A stretch of DNA of 64,000 bases, from the NCBI RefSeq assembly GCF_013377755.1, contig NZ_JABXWR010000001.1:879104-943103 (forward strand), in the 5' to 3' direction. The notes under the pieces are model-generated. The model saw only the letters and a program-made list of their open reading frames with translations. It had not been told where the DNA came from and ran no database searches. Positions 33,920 to 43,378 of this stretch are shown here, in pieces. Position numbers and translations under genes: made by a program. Every line of letters begins with the position of its first letter. Position 1 is the first letter of the stretch. The DNA is from Methanofollis tationis (GTDB lineage Archaea; Halobacteriota; Methanomicrobia; Methanomicrobiales; Methanofollaceae).

Positions 33920-34519
33920 CTACAGACCCCCGATATTGAGCGACTTCCTGATCACCTGGCTGATCGCAAGAGAGCAGAGCATATACCAGAGGATCCAGAT
34001 CGGGACGAACCCCATGACCATCTCCCCAAAGCTGACCGTCCCGGCAAACGGCAGGGTCATCGTCTGGGTCACCGAAGGCAGACGGTAGAGGAGCCAGAAA
34101 AAGATCGGAACCGAAACCAGCAGGATATATGCCATCGGCTGGAACTGCTGCTTGGAGAGTTCCATCTGGTCCTGCATCATACGGTCGCGCTTCGCCTCAA
34201 GTTTCTTGATCTTCTTCTCGTCGCCGCCGAGCTGCGCCTCACGGAACTCCTTCTGGAACTCCTTCATCTGCGCCTGGACACGCTGCATCTTCTCGTAATC
34301 AATGGTATACTTCTGGATCAGCGAGGAGTACAGGCCGGTGATCGCAGACATGATCATAATCAGCACAAAAAACGGGATCTTCCAATCATCGATCATCGGG
34401 CCGAAGATCAGATCCATCGCCCCGCCGACACCTTCCCTGATTGAAGGGATGCCGTACGAGATCATTATCAGCATGGTGAAGACAATTGCGATCGTGCCGC
34501 CATGATCCTTGAGCGCCAT
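33920..34519 (-). CDS. DUF106 / archaeal YidC-Oxa1-like membrane protein
   Basis: 199 residues: three membrane segments (about 10-28, 44-65, 125-145, with a further C-terminal one near 165-190) and a long charged coiled-coil insertion (MQRVQAQMKEFQKEFREAQLGGDEKKIKKLEAKRDRM). These are features of the DUF106/EMC3-like insertase group. It lies next to secY, consistent with membrane protein insertion. Start ATG 34519; GTG 34525, overlapping the adkA stop as GTGA, is an alternative. Confidence 0.9.
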   Translation of the reverse strand: MALKDHGGTIAIVFTMLIMISYGIPSIREGVGGAMDLIFGPMIDDWKIPFFVLIMIMSAITGLYSSLIQKYTIDYEKMQRVQAQMKEFQKEFREAQLGGDEKKIKKLEAKRDRMMQDQMELSKQQFQPMAYILLVSVPIFFWLLYRLPSVTQTMTLPFAGTVSFGEMVMGFVPIWILWYMLCSLAISQVIRKSLNIGGL

Positions 34520-34521
34520 CC

Positions 34522-35091
34522 TCACCTCAGCACGGCTACCAGTGCGTCGATCGCGTGATCGAGCAGGAAATTCTCATTCCGGACAATATGAACGGTGCAC
34601 CCGGTCATCATCGCATACGACGCCGCAAAGGCCCGGTTGAACGCCTGGTGCTCGGCAATGCTGCGGCACCCTTCGGCATCGCGCCGGCGGCTCTCGTCGC
34701 CCATCCGCCGCATCAGGATCTGGTCCTCGTCGGTCTCAACGAGCACGACGGTATCAGGGTGGATTTCGGTGAGCACCCACGCGGGAAGACCGGGCAGATA
34801 GCCTGCCGGCGTCTTCACCGACGCATGGGTGTCGATGATAATATTCCCCTCCATCGCACCGATCCGCCGTGCGGCAAGTTTCTGCAGGTCCTTCTGGACA
34901 TCGCGGTCGAGGTTGCGCATCTGGTCCCGGTCTTCAGCGAAACCTTCGGACTTTGCGGTCTCAAACATGCAGCTGCCAAAATTGATCGCCCTGTAGGGGA
35001 TATTCTCCCCTGCAAGGCGTTTCATGGACTCTTCAATGACCGTGGTCTTCCCGACGCCGGGAACTCCGGTAATGATCACTCTCTTTGCCAT
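34522..35091 (-). CDS. adkA: Archaeal adenylate kinase
   Basis: 189 residues. P-loop ITGVPGVGKTTVIEE (7-21), the archaeal AdkA pattern IPYRAINFGSCMFETAKSEG, and IIIDTHASVKTPAGYLPGLP. It makes ADP from AMP and ATP. It is directly adjacent to secY (stop and start abut), the typical archaeal secY-adk pair. Confidence 0.95.
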   Translation of the reverse strand: MAKRVIITGVPGVGKTTVIEESMKRLAGENIPYRAINFGSCMFETAKSEGFAEDRDQMRNLDRDVQKDLQKLAARRIGAMEGNIIIDTHASVKTPAGYLPGLPAWVLTEIHPDTVVLVETDEDQILMRRMGDESRRRDAEGCRSIAEHQAFNRAFAASYAMMTGCTVHIVRNENFLLDHAIDALVAVLR

Positions 35092-36525
35092 TCATTCTCT
35101 CCCAAAGAACTGCCGCATGAACGGATACATTTCCATGATCTGTTCACTCGCCACCTCTTCATAGAGGCGGTACGTGATACTGACAGTAAGCAGCAATCCT
35201 GTACCACTCACTGCACCTATCACACCAAAGAGGTTTGCAAACACACTCAGGAGTCCGATAAACACACCACCGATCACCGTCACGCGCGGGATATAGCGAT
35301 CGAGGTATTTGATCAGCACCTGGGTGTTGCGGCGGTAGCCCGGGATCTGCATGCCCGAGAGCTGGATCTGCCGGGCAACGTCCTTCGAGTCGAGACCGGC
35401 GGTCTTGATCCAGAACAGCGCAAAGATCGCACCGCCGACGACCATGAACACCATATCGATACCGAGACGGAGGATGATCTCCCAGGGCGCATGGCCGAGA
35501 TCGGAGATCCACCACATCCAGTCGGTCGGCCCGTTCACCGGGGCAAGGAACCACATCAGCCCGTCCACAGGCGCCTGCCCGTCGAACCGGCCGAAGATGG
35601 TGATCCCGACATTCGAGAGGAACATGCCGATCATCTGGACGTTTGCCTGGAGCACACGGACCAGGATCATCGGCAGCACACTTGCATAGATGAGCTTCAC
35701 GGGAAACCGCGCCCGTGCGCCGCGGACGCGGGCATGAGCGAGCGGGATCTCGATGCGCGTCGACTCCACGTATACGACGATTAAGAATATGGCGATCGTC
35801 GTCACAAAGGCGAGCAGATCGGTCCCGAAGTACTGGAGATAGTTCCCGCCCGAGATCCCGATGGCAAACAGCCTCGGGAAAAAGCCCACCGGATACGGGT
35901 CAGAGACTGCCGACCAGTTAAAGAAGCCGTTGACCAGGCTCTGGGAGATCCTGGCGATAATGAAGAGGCCGACGCCTGAACCGACACCCCACTTGGTGAC
36001 CACCTCATCCATGAGGAAGATCAGAACGCCGCCGAGACAGATCTGCAGGAAGATCAGGAGTGAAAGTGCAAAGGTGTTCCCTCCGAAGAACGCGGAGGCT
36101 ATTGCAGCATCAGGGACCAGGAATCCGCCGAAGAGGTTAGGAGCCGCCTCGAGGACGATCATGACGAAGATGAGAAGCTTCTGGAGCCCCATGTACAGGA
36201 CCTGGCCACGAGCGTCGCTGGTGTCGATCTGGATCAGGTCAGCGCCTTTCAGGAGCTGCAGAACGATGGACGCCGTGACGATCGGCCCGATACCAAGGTG
36301 AACAATAGACCCGTTTGCACCAGCAAGCAGGGCGCGGAAGTACAGGAACACGTCCTGCGAACTGGCGTCCAGGCCAAAGACGGGTATGTTTGTCAGGAAA
36401 AAATACAGCAACAAGATCGCAGCGGTCCACATCAGTTTGTTCTTGAAGTGGACATGCCCCTCCGGAGACTTCACCGCCGGCATCGCCGCAAGCAAAGGCT
36501 CCATTCTATCCAGCAGATTCCCCAT
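35092..36525 (-). CDS. secY: Protein translocase subunit SecY (Sec61 alpha)
   Basis: 477 residues, ten membrane segments, pore-forming subunit of the Sec translocon. Recognisable parts: the plug region after TM1 (FGLDASSQDVFLYFRALLAGANGSIVHLGIGP), ARVRGARARFPVKLIYASVLPMIL, and the cytoplasmic loop KDVARQIQLSGMQIPGYRRN. The ATG follows TAGGAGGAACC. Confidence 0.97.
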   Translation of the reverse strand: MGNLLDRMEPLLAAMPAVKSPEGHVHFKNKLMWTAAILLLYFFLTNIPVFGLDASSQDVFLYFRALLAGANGSIVHLGIGPIVTASIVLQLLKGADLIQIDTSDARGQVLYMGLQKLLIFVMIVLEAAPNLFGGFLVPDAAIASAFFGGNTFALSLLIFLQICLGGVLIFLMDEVVTKWGVGSGVGLFIIARISQSLVNGFFNWSAVSDPYPVGFFPRLFAIGISGGNYLQYFGTDLLAFVTTIAIFLIVVYVESTRIEIPLAHARVRGARARFPVKLIYASVLPMILVRVLQANVQMIGMFLSNVGITIFGRFDGQAPVDGLMWFLAPVNGPTDWMWWISDLGHAPWEIILRLGIDMVFMVVGGAIFALFWIKTAGLDSKDVARQIQLSGMQIPGYRRNTQVLIKYLDRYIPRVTVIGGVFIGLLSVFANLFGVIGAVSGTGLLLTVSITYRLYEEVASEQIMEMYPFMRQFFGRE

Positions 36526-36550
36526 GGTTCCTCCTAAAAAAATGAGACGA

Positions 36551-36976
36551 TCAGACGGTCAGTGCCTGACCGCCTGCCGCCTCAATTTTGTCTTTTGCCT
36601 GCGCTGAATACGATAGAGCGGTCAGCTTCAGGGCGTGGGTAACCTGCCCGCTGCCGAGCACCTTCTCGATGCCGAGGTCGGCGAGATCGATGGCGATGAC
36701 GCCACCCTCCTCTTCGGCAAAGCCGGCCTGGAGGAGGAACTCAGCGACCTGATCGATCTCGCCGACGTCCAGCACAGACACCTTCGTCTGGCCGGGGTTG
36801 ACGAAACCGTTCTTCCCGTTGTGGACCTGTCCTGCAAGGAGGAAGCGGCTCCACCGGTGGTCCCGGTGTCCTGCCCTGCCTCTCCCGCCCCGGTTGCCCG
36901 CCCCACGGCGGTTCTTATGGGTGCCGCCGCCGCAGGTCCGCGTTCCGCGGTATTTTGAGCGTGTATTCGTGGGCAT
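36551..36976 (-). CDS. rpl15: 50S ribosomal protein L15
   Basis: 141 residues. N-terminal Gly/Arg-rich KYRGTRTCGGGTHKNRRGAGNRGGRGRAG binds 23S rRNA; the C-terminal domain has the TALSYSAQAKDKIEAAGG helix. The start at 36976 (MPTNTRSKYRG) follows GAGGTGAAAGAG; the ATG at 36985 overlaps rpl30. A 25-bp gap before secY. Confidence 0.96.
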   Translation of the reverse strand: MPTNTRSKYRGTRTCGGGTHKNRRGAGNRGGRGRAGHRDHRWSRFLLAGQVHNGKNGFVNPGQTKVSVLDVGEIDQVAEFLLQAGFAEEEGGVIAIDLADLGIEKVLGSGQVTHALKLTALSYSAQAKDKIEAAGGQALTV

Positions 36977-36981
36977 CTCTT

Positions 36982-37443
36982 TCACCTCATCCTGATGAGG
37001 AGGTCGTTGATCTCCTCACCATAGTTTCCAAGCGCTCCGCCCTGCTGGAAGGTGCGCTTGATCGTCCTGAAACCCTTTCTCGGCGGGTGAAGACGGAGGA
37101 CCGGCTTCAGATCAGGGATGTCCTGCATCGTTGCCTCGCCCCGGCAGAGTGCCGCCGCAAACTCCTCGATACCTGAGAACGAGGAGTGAGCACGGACGTA
37201 CTCGTCGGTGAGCTTCAGGTTTCCGGTCAGACGGCCGCGGGTCGAAAGGACCGTCGCCACGGCCTTCTCGTCCACCTCGCCATAGGCGACATAGTCTTTG
37301 ACCTTCCGGATCATACCCATGTATGCCGGGGTGTCCGGGACCATCACACAGTGGTTGATATGGTGGAGGCGGAGCATCTTTAGCGTGTCCTTGATGTCGG
37401 CGCGGGTATTAACGACACCGCGCACCTGCACTACTGCAAACAT
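36982..37443 (-). CDS. rpl30: 50S ribosomal protein L30
   Basis: 153 residues, the long archaeal/eukaryotic (L7-like) form: VQVRGVVNTRADIKDTLKMLRLHHINHCVMV at the N-terminus and RLHPPRKGFRTIKRTFQQGGALGNYG near the C-terminus. The start abuts the rps5 stop. Confidence 0.96.
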   Translation of the reverse strand: MFAVVQVRGVVNTRADIKDTLKMLRLHHINHCVMVPDTPAYMGMIRKVKDYVAYGEVDEKAVATVLSTRGRLTGNLKLTDEYVRAHSSFSGIEEFAAALCRGEATMQDIPDLKPVLRLHPPRKGFRTIKRTFQQGGALGNYGEEINDLLIRMR

Positions 37444-38061
37444 TTACTCTGCTCCCCCGGACCTGATCATGTTCGTCGCCTTCAGCGCATAGAAGGTCGC
37501 CTTGGCATAGTTGATCGTCGTCCTGGTGTTCCCGCTCGAGAACGCCCAGACATCCTTGACGCCGGCAAGGCTGAGCACCTTCTTGCCGACTTCGCCGGTG
37601 ACGAGGCCGATGCCCTGCGGTGCCGGCATCAGGGTGACGCGGACCGATCCGGCCTTGCCCTTCACCTGCATCGGGATCGAGTGCCTGGTATTGCACCCGC
37701 ATTCCCAGCTCCCGCAGCCGCGGCGTACCTTGATGACATTGGTCTTTGCATCATCAATTGCCTTTCGGATTGCGTTTCCTACCTGTGCGTCCTTGCCCTG
37801 CCCGAAACCGATGTAACCATTGTGGTTTCCGACGATGACCACGGCCCTGAACTTGACGCGCCGACCTGAGTCGGTCATCCTCTGGACCATGGAAATGTCG
37901 ATGACCTCGTCTTCGAGGTCGGGAAGGAACGCATCGACGATCTGGGGCTCCCTGATCGGCTTGCCGCTCTCGAGCACCTCATCGATGCTCTTGATCTCGC
38001 CGGATGCGACCGCCTGGCCGAGGCCGGTCAGCGGGATCCAGGGCTGCTGTTCGTATGCCAT
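37444..38061 (-). CDS. rps5: 30S ribosomal protein S5
   Basis: 205 residues. S5 signature: [42 protein letters not shown], then [27 protein letters not shown]. Important for decoding accuracy and mRNA entry. Two bases from rpl18. Confidence 0.97.
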   Translation of the reverse strand: MAYEQQPWIPLTGLGQAVASGEIKSIDEVLESGKPIREPQIVDAFLPDLEDEVIDISMVQRMTDSGRRVKFRAVVIVGNHNGYIGFGQGKDAQVGNAIRKAIDDAKTNVIKVRRGCGSWECGCNTRHSIPMQVKGKAGSVRVTLMPAPQGIGLVTGEVGKKVLSLAGVKDVWAFSSGNTRTTINYAKATFYALKATNMIRSGGAE

Positions 38062-38062
38062 G

Positions 38063-38590
38063 TCACTCCTGCTCCTTCATGATGGCCTTTGCCACTTCTT
38101 CAACGTTCTCTACCAGGTTTCCGGCCCTTTCAGGAGCGAACTCTGCAATGACCGCCCCACTGGTCCTCTCATCGTCAGGGAGAACCGATTCGCCGTGCGG
38201 GATCTCAAGCCCGGCCTCAACCGCGCCCTTCAGCGCCGCAAAGACGCGGGCGCCCTTCTGTGCCCGTGCAAGACCGATGTCGAGGATCGCCTCGTCATAG
38301 CCGGCCGCAAGCGCCTTGGTCGCAAAGAGCATCCCGGTCAGATATGCCGCCGGGGTGCCCGAGAACGAACCCTCGTACCCGAACGCCTTCAGTTCTGCAG
38401 AGTATGCAGAAATAAGGGTCTGGTCGCCCTGGTCGCCCGGCACCACAAGCTGGCAGATGATCTGGCGGTTGGTCCTGCGAACAACCATTCTCGGGATCCC
38501 TGAGAGCAGGAGTTTCGTACGCACGTGGTAGTCGGTCCTGCCCTCCTTCCTTCTGCGGAAGGGAACAAAATACCGTGCTCCAGTTGCCAT
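38063..38590 (-). CDS. rpl18: 50S ribosomal protein L18
   Basis: 175 residues, archaeal L18 (L5e-like), which binds 5S rRNA with L5. Begins [24 protein letters not shown]; contains [23 protein letters not shown] and [23 protein letters not shown]. One base separates it from the rpl19e stop. Confidence 0.96.
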   Translation of the reverse strand: MATGARYFVPFRRRKEGRTDYHVRTKLLLSGIPRMVVRRTNRQIICQLVVPGDQGDQTLISAYSAELKAFGYEGSFSGTPAAYLTGMLFATKALAAGYDEAILDIGLARAQKGARVFAALKGAVEAGLEIPHGESVLPDDERTSGAVIAEFAPERAGNLVENVEEVAKAIMKEQE

Positions 38591-38591
38591 A

Positions 38592-39044
38592 TTACTCTGT
38601 CCTCCCTTTCATCATGTCCACATGGCTTTTCATGTGCGCCCTGCTCCTGAACTGTCCACCTGCGGCTCTCCTGTAGAGGGTCCGGTAGGTGCGGCGGTCA
38701 ACGGTGCCGTCCTCGCGCATCTCGCGCAGCGACGACCGGATCGCCCGGATCTTCATGATCCACTGCCTCTTCGAGGGGGTGCGGGCACCCGCACTGCCTT
38801 TCCTGCGGCCATAACCCTTCTTATGACCGTACGACCGCTTCGCTTCCCTGATACGGGCGCGACCGCGGCTGTTCCCCTTCACAACGCCTGCCTTGATGAC
38901 GCCCTCGCCGACCAGCTCGCGGATCTCGCTCCTGGAGATTGCCGCTTCAATGTCGGAGAGACGCTCGGGGTTGAGCCAGACGCGGTTTACACCGCACTTC
39001 AGGACGGCCGCTGCGATACGCTTCTGCGTCGAAAGATCACTCAT
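38592..39044 (-). CDS. rpl19e: 50S ribosomal protein L19e
   Basis: 150 residues, archaeal/eukaryotic-specific. LSTQKRIAAAVLKCGVNRVWLNPERL, then the basic KRSYGHKKGYGRRKGSAGARTPSKR region and a long C-terminal helix. The start at 39044 (MSDLSTQ) overlaps the rpl32e 3' end by eight bases. Confidence 0.96.
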   Translation of the reverse strand: MSDLSTQKRIAAAVLKCGVNRVWLNPERLSDIEAAISRSEIRELVGEGVIKAGVVKGNSRGRARIREAKRSYGHKKGYGRRKGSAGARTPSKRQWIMKIRAIRSSLREMREDGTVDRRTYRTLYRRAAGGQFRSRAHMKSHVDMMKGRTE

Positions 39045-39456
39045 CAGCCTCAGCCTCCTCTTCAACCGCTGCCGGCGCGAGGTTCTTTGCGTTCAGCACC
39101 TTGAGGCCGGCCGCGATCGCTTTCTGCTGGATCTCGCCGCGCTTCTTTCTGCCCACGCCACCGGCGATCCTGACTGCCTGGGTGGCTGCATCGAGTCCTT
39201 CAAGGTCAGAAGGATTGTATGCGAGCACCTCGAAGTAGCCGGACGGGTGCATGCCGCGCACCGCAATCGGGGCATTATACCCGGCCTGCGGGTGGGCGCC
39301 CTTCGCCCTGTACTGCCTCCGCTGCTTGCTGGTAAGACCGCGGGGTCTTCTCCAGGTGTCTTCCAGCTTCTTCTTTGCGTGGAGGCACTGGCGCTGGAAT
39401 TTGCACCCGGTCTTCGCCGAACGGACGCGGATTAAACGAATCTTGTTGTCTGCCAT
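39037..39456 (-). CDS. rpl32e: 50S ribosomal protein L32e
   Basis: 139 residues, archaeal/eukaryotic-specific. TWRRPRGLTSKQRRQYRAKGAHPQAGYNAP is the conserved core; the C-terminal part holds RIAGGVGRKKRGEIQQKA and an acidic EEEAEADE tail. The start at 39456 (MADNKIRL) is chosen over two nearby in-frame ATGs that overlap rpl6. Confidence 0.95.
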   Translation of the reverse strand: MADNKIRLIRVRSAKTGCKFQRQCLHAKKKLEDTWRRPRGLTSKQRRQYRAKGAHPQAGYNAPIAVRGMHPSGYFEVLAYNPSDLEGLDAATQAVRIAGGVGRKKRGEIQQKAIAAGLKVLNAKNLAPAAVEEEAEADE

Positions 39457-39461
39457 CTGCA

Positions 39462-39986
39462 TCACGCCTTTTCTACGATGTATATTCCGTCCTGGAAGAC
39501 CCGCGTGTCGCGCTTACGGACCTTGGTCGCCCGCTCAATCTTCGCAGAGGTCGCTCCGACGAGATCCTTGTTGATGCCGGTGATGGTCACCTCATCGTTG
39601 CCGATCGCGACCTTGACGCCCGGGGAGACCCTGGCGTATCTCGCCTGCTTCTCACCAAGGAAGTTGTTGATCTCAAGGATATCACCCTTGAGCTTGAGCT
39701 GGATCGGGAAGTGGGAGTAGACCACTTTCATTCTGTACTCATAGCCCTGTGCAACACCGTCGAACATGTTCTTCACATGCGCCGCATAGGTGCCGACCAT
39801 GGCGATGACCCGTTTCCTGCTCGACTCGGTGGTGATGACAACCTCGCCATCGGTGATGGCGATATTGACGCCGGGGTAACGCATGTCCCGCGTGAGCTCG
39901 CCCTTCGGACCTTTCACCGCCATGGTGAAGTTCGTGAAGGCTGCCGTGATCCCGGCAGGGATGGTAACTCTTCTCTCAACTACCAT
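39462..39986 (-). CDS. rpl6: 50S ribosomal protein L6
   Basis: 174 residues, two-domain L6. Signature segments: VTIPAGITAAFTNFTMAVKGPKGEL and HFPIQLKLKGDILEINNFLGEKQARYARV. It binds near the sarcin-ricin loop region. Twelve bases from rps8. Confidence 0.97.
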   Translation of the reverse strand: MVVERRVTIPAGITAAFTNFTMAVKGPKGELTRDMRYPGVNIAITDGEVVITTESSRKRVIAMVGTYAAHVKNMFDGVAQGYEYRMKVVYSHFPIQLKLKGDILEINNFLGEKQARYARVSPGVKVAIGNDEVTITGINKDLVGATSAKIERATKVRKRDTRVFQDGIYIVEKA

Positions 39987-39998
39987 TGCTCTCTCACC

Positions 39999-40391
39999 TC
40001 AGTAGACGAACCCCAGAAGTTCGCCGCCAATTCCGGCACGGCGTGCCTGTTCATGGGACATGACGCCCTGAGAGGTCGAGATGATCAGGAGACCGAACCC
40101 CTTTGCCGGGAGGTACCTGTTTTCCCATCCTTCCATCTCATCGGCCGTCGTGGAGAAACGGGGCGTGATCGCACCGCACCGGTTGATCCTGCCGACCAGC
40201 CCGACGTGGAACTGGCCGCCGCGGCCGTCCTCGACGTACTCGAACTCACCGATATAGCCGCTCTCCTGCATGATCCCGAGCATGGAGCCGATAAGTTTGC
40301 TCGCGGGCTCGATGATAACTGAGGGCTTCCCGCCGTCGCTGGCGTTCTTGATGGCGCTCATCGCATCTGCAATTGTATTCAGTCGTGCCAT
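39999..40391 (-). CDS. rps8: 30S ribosomal protein S8
   Basis: 130 residues. Begins [35 protein letters not shown]-terminal rRNA-binding [34 protein letters not shown]. In other organisms S8 is a translational repressor of the spc operon; here no such site is evident. Confidence 0.97.
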   Translation of the reverse strand: MARLNTIADAMSAIKNASDGGKPSVIIEPASKLIGSMLGIMQESGYIGEFEYVEDGRGGQFHVGLVGRINRCGAITPRFSTTADEMEGWENRYLPAKGFGLLIISTSQGVMSHEQARRAGIGGELLGFVY

Positions 40392-40400
40392 TTCTCCACC

Positions 40401-40559
40401 TCAGTTCATCTTCTTAAAGCCCATCTTGGGAGCCCACTCACGGAAACACTGCCGGCAGAACATGATGTTGTACCTGCGGACAAGGCCCTGCTTCCGGCCA
40501 CATATCCGGCACTCATTTGCGCCGCGTCCGAATTTCTTATCCTGTACCTCATCTGCCAT
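40401..40559 (-). CDS. rps14: 30S ribosomal protein S14, zinc-ribbon type
   Basis: 52 residues, reading [20 protein letters not shown] and ending MGFKKMN. Four cysteines in CRICGRK and CRQCF form the zinc knuckle of archaeal (type Z) S14. ATGA overlap with the rpl5 stop at 40559 and GGTG upstream support the start. It lies between rpl5 and rps8, the conserved place. Confidence 0.95.
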   Translation of the reverse strand: MADEVQDKKFGRGANECRICGRKQGLVRRYNIMFCRQCFREWAPKMGFKKMN

Positions 40560-41068
40560 CACTGCACCTCCATCCCATAGTTCTCGGTCAGAAAGGCAAT
40601 CGCTTCTTCGCGAGAGACACGCTGCTTTGCCGGGAGTTTGCGCGGTCCGACTCTCCTGCGGGCGATACGCACACCTTTCTTCTCAAGGATGACGTTGACG
40701 TCCATCCCGTAGATGCCGATCTGCGGGTCGTAGCTCTGGCCCGGGAAGTCGGTGTGCTCCTCGATGCCGAAGGAGAAGTTCCCCTCGCGGTCGATTGCCG
40801 ACGCACCGATCCTGCGCTCGATGATGTTAAAGGCGGTCTGGACGAATGCCTCGGCCTTTGCGCCCCGCAGGGTCACACGCGCACCGATGGGTGCGCCCTT
40901 CCTGATCCCGAACGCGGGCTGGGTCTTCTTTGCAATCGAGCGAACCGGGTTTCCACCGGTGATCGCTCTGATGATATCTTCGCCCTTGACAAGCCGGTCA
41001 CCGCTCTCGCCGACGCCCATGTGGACGACGACCTTGTCGATGTGGACTGCCTGCATCGGATTTGTCAT
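40559..41068 (-). CDS. rpl5: 50S ribosomal protein L5
   Basis: 169 residues; binds 5S rRNA and the P-site tRNA T-loop. [30 protein letters not shown]-terminal segment and the C-terminal [18 protein letters not shown]. Overlaps rps4e by one base (TGATG). Confidence 0.96.
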   Translation of the reverse strand: MTNPMQAVHIDKVVVHMGVGESGDRLVKGEDIIRAITGGNPVRSIAKKTQPAFGIRKGAPIGARVTLRGAKAEAFVQTAFNIIERRIGASAIDREGNFSFGIEEHTDFPGQSYDPQIGIYGMDVNVILEKKGVRIARRRVGPRKLPAKQRVSREEAIAFLTENYGMEVQ

Positions 41069-41790
41069 CAGCCCTCAATCCCCCATTCAGCGATTGCTGG
41101 CGTCTCTCTTCCGATCATGAAGACATACTGCTCGACCGTCTCGAAGGCTTCCCCGTCCTTGTCCTGGAGGATCACGCGGTTGGGTATGCTGCCGGCAGCG
41201 ACACGGATCTCGCTGATCCTGCCGACCTTGCCGGAATGCTTCCCGCCGATGACCATCGCCATGTTTCCGACGGCGAAGGGGAAGTGGTCCACGATCTGGA
41301 AGCGGTTCTCGCCCTCAAGGGTGAGCACAATGGAGTCCTTCGGGTGGTAGGTGTTGTCCGCAAGGAGGTTCGCACCGTACAGGAGGTTCAGCTGAACCTT
41401 GCCGCCGCGGACGACACGCTTGTTCCGGATCTTGCAGAGACGGGTCTTTGCGGCCTCGGCGTCGATCTCGATCGTGACCATGCGCCCCTTCTTGTCGGTC
41501 AGGACACGGTAGTGCTTGCCGATCTTCGGGATCGAGATGATATCGAAGATCCCGAGACCGAGCTTCGGGTCGGTGACCGGTTTACCGTTCAGGATGACCT
41601 GCCGCTGGTTGAGGATGCGCTTGACCTCCTTCATGTTCCCGGCAAGGCCCATCTTGTCGCGGAGCCATACGGCGACCGGCATTGCAGCGCCGCTGTGCGG
41701 ACCCGGGCTGGTCTTCGTGACGAATTTCTCCTCTTTCTTGGCGATATGCCAGGAGACGGGAGCCGTCAGCCTCTTCAGATGATATGACAT
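41068..41790 (-). CDS. rps4e: 30S ribosomal protein S4e
   Basis: 240 residues, archaeal/eukaryotic-specific, with an S4-like RNA-binding domain (EVKRILNQRQVILNGKPVTDPKLGLGIFD) and a KOW-like region (VIGGKHSGKVGRI). Its stop overlaps the rpl5 ATG; its start abuts the rpl24 stop. Confidence 0.97.
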   Translation of the reverse strand: MSYHLKRLTAPVSWHIAKKEEKFVTKTSPGPHSGAAMPVAVWLRDKMGLAGNMKEVKRILNQRQVILNGKPVTDPKLGLGIFDIISIPKIGKHYRVLTDKKGRMVTIEIDAEAAKTRLCKIRNKRVVRGGKVQLNLLYGANLLADNTYHPKDSIVLTLEGENRFQIVDHFPFAVGNMAMVIGGKHSGKVGRISEIRVAAGSIPNRVILQDKDGEAFETVEQYVFMIGRETPAIAEWGIEG

Positions 41791-42156
41791 TTACTTCCTC
41801 TCCTCCAGCTTCGCCACCCGGCGGGGGTCTTTGACATTCAGTTTGGTGACCAGCACATTGGAGGCGTTCACCGGCCTGGGCACTTCGGTGCCATCGGTCT
41901 TGGTGACGGTGACGCCGTGGACCAGCAGGGTGCCGGTCTTGGTGTTGACACCGTCGACGATGCCCTCGGTTCCGGCATGGTCGCCGCGGAGCACCGTTAC
42001 CGTGTCGCCGGTGACGACACGGACGCTACGCTTCTTGTACTCTCCTCTCAGCGCCACGGCAAGGGGCGCGGACAGGAACCGGCTCCGCTGGTGCATGGGT
42101 GCATTGTAGCGCGCCTTGCGCTGTTTTCTTGGCTGCTTGCTTGCAATTCGTACCAT
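41791..42156 (-). CDS. rpl24: 50S ribosomal protein L24
   Basis: 121 residues, archaeal L24 (L26e-like). KOW motif VVTGDTVTVLRGDHAGTEGIVDGVN; N-terminal KQPRKQRKARYNAPMHQR. The start at 42156 (MVRIASKQ) follows GAGGTGTGTGT; the in-frame ATG at 42162 overlaps that site. Confidence 0.95.
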   Translation of the reverse strand: MVRIASKQPRKQRKARYNAPMHQRSRFLSAPLAVALRGEYKKRSVRVVTGDTVTVLRGDHAGTEGIVDGVNTKTGTLLVHGVTVTKTDGTEVPRPVNASNVLVTKLNVKDPRRVAKLEERK

Positions 42157-42165
42157 ACACACACC

Positions 42166-42564
42166 TCACACGATGATCGTGGCGGTCGATCCGATCTTCG
42201 GGAACCGCTCTGCGACCTCACGGGCGACCGGGCCCTTGATCTCGGTGCCCTTGGGCTCGCCGCGCTCGTCAATGATCACGACGGCGTTGTCGTCGAAGCC
42301 GACACGCAGACCGCTTGGCCGGCGCATTTCTTTTCTCTGTCTGATGACGACCGCCTTGATGAGCTTGCGCCGCATGTCGGGCGTGCCCTTCTTGACGGAG
42401 ACGGTTGCAACGTCACCGATACCGAGCTTCGGCTGTCTTCTCCTGACACCGTGGTAGCCGTCGACCGAGACAACCTCGACGACCCTGGCACCGGTGTTGT
42501 CGGCGCAGATCAGGCGGGTGCCGGTCTGGACTGCTCGTGGAATCCGGGAGATTTTTGCCTTCAT
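42166..42564 (-). CDS. rpl14: 50S ribosomal protein L14
   Basis: 132 residues: [29 protein letters not shown] and [30 protein letters not shown] are classic L14. It sits at the subunit interface. One base from rps17. Confidence 0.97.
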   Translation of the reverse strand: MKAKISRIPRAVQTGTRLICADNTGARVVEVVSVDGYHGVRRRQPKLGIGDVATVSVKKGTPDMRRKLIKAVVIRQRKEMRRPSGLRVGFDDNAVVIIDERGEPKGTEIKGPVAREVAERFPKIGSTATIIV

Positions 42565-42565
42565 T

Positions 42566-42886
42566 TCAGATCACCTCAACCACAACAAAGTTCGTTGTCT
42601 TGGAGAGGGGGCGGCACTCGGCGATCTTTACGGTGTCGCCGATCTGAACGTCGATGCATCCAGGCAGGTGAGCATGATATTTCGAGGAGCGTTTCTCGTA
42701 ACGGTTATACTTCTGCACGAAGTGGAGGTAATCCCGTCCGACAACGACCGTCCCGTTCATACGGTTGCTCACGACCTTGCCGGTGATCACCTGGCCGTGC
42801 ACCGGCAGGGTGCCGTGAAACGGACAATTCACGTCACTGCATTCCTTCTCGGGAAGCGGGACGTTTAACCCAATGTTTCTCGCCAT
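42566..42886 (-). CDS. rps17: 30S ribosomal protein S17
   Basis: 106 residues, archaeal S17 (S11e-like): [37 protein letters not shown] and [28 protein letters not shown]. Early 16S-binding protein. Confidence 0.96.
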   Translation of the reverse strand: MARNIGLNVPLPEKECSDVNCPFHGTLPVHGQVITGKVVSNRMNGTVVVGRDYLHFVQKYNRYEKRSSKYHAHLPGCIDVQIGDTVKIAECRPLSKTTNFVVVEVI

Positions 42887-42896
42887 TATCTATCCT

Positions 42897-43172
42897 CTAT
42901 TTCGTTTTGCGCATGCTGATCCGTTTTTCAGGCTGTGCCACAAGGGCAGACCCATCCACTTCGGCGCGTGTCCCGTCAGGGAGGGTGAAGAGAAAGACGC
43001 TGCCTTTCTTCTCCACCCGGACTTCCCCGTTCCGGGAGAGGATCACCAGCATATTGCGAGTCTCATCTACAATCCGGCCCGAAATGCCGACATGCGTCGG
43101 GTTCCTGGCCTTCACCAAAGAGACTGCAAGCCCGATGAGTTCGTGCCTGAGGAGGGTCTGCGGGGCGATCAT
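42897..43172 (-). CDS. rnp1: Ribonuclease P protein component 1 (Rpp29/Pop4)
   Basis: 91 residues. Sm-like barrel of archaeal Rpp29: LIGLAVSLVKARNPTHVGISGRIVDETRNMLVI and KKGSVFLFTLPDGTRAEVDGSAL. It aids RNase P RNA in tRNA 5' processing. It overlaps rpl29 by four bases. In many archaea a SUI1/aIF1 gene lies between rpl29 and rnp1; here it is absent. Confidence 0.94.
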   Translation of the reverse strand: MIAPQTLLRHELIGLAVSLVKARNPTHVGISGRIVDETRNMLVILSRNGEVRVEKKGSVFLFTLPDGTRAEVDGSALVAQPEKRISMRKTK

Positions 43173-43378
43173 GCCTGTTTGGTCCTCCGCGCGTTCTGCT
43201 CGGTGATGATCCGGGCGATTGTCCTGCGCACCACGCGGATATGCCCGGGGTTCTCCGGGGCACCGCCGGCGCTGACCTTGCCGCGTGACTGCATCAGGTC
43301 GAGCTTCAGTTTCTGGAGTTGTTCGCCAAGCTCAACGTCGCTGAGCTGGCGGACTTCGTGCGCTCTGAAGATTGCCAT
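43169..43378 (-). CDS. rpl29: 50S ribosomal protein L29
   Basis: 69 residues, two-helix protein: FRAHEVRQLSDVELGEQLQKLKLDLMQSRGKVSAGGAPENPGHIRVVRRTIARI. Located at the peptide exit tunnel, part of the SRP docking site. Start abuts the rps3 stop. Confidence 0.96.
   Translation of the reverse strand: MAIFRAHEVRQLSDVELGEQLQKLKLDLMQSRGKVSAGGAPENPGHIRVVRRTIARIITEQNARRTKQA

Noticed and set aside
34555-35784. 409-codon plus-strand frame across adkA and secY
   Set aside because: Antisense shadow; His/Asp/Arg-rich translation with no domain.
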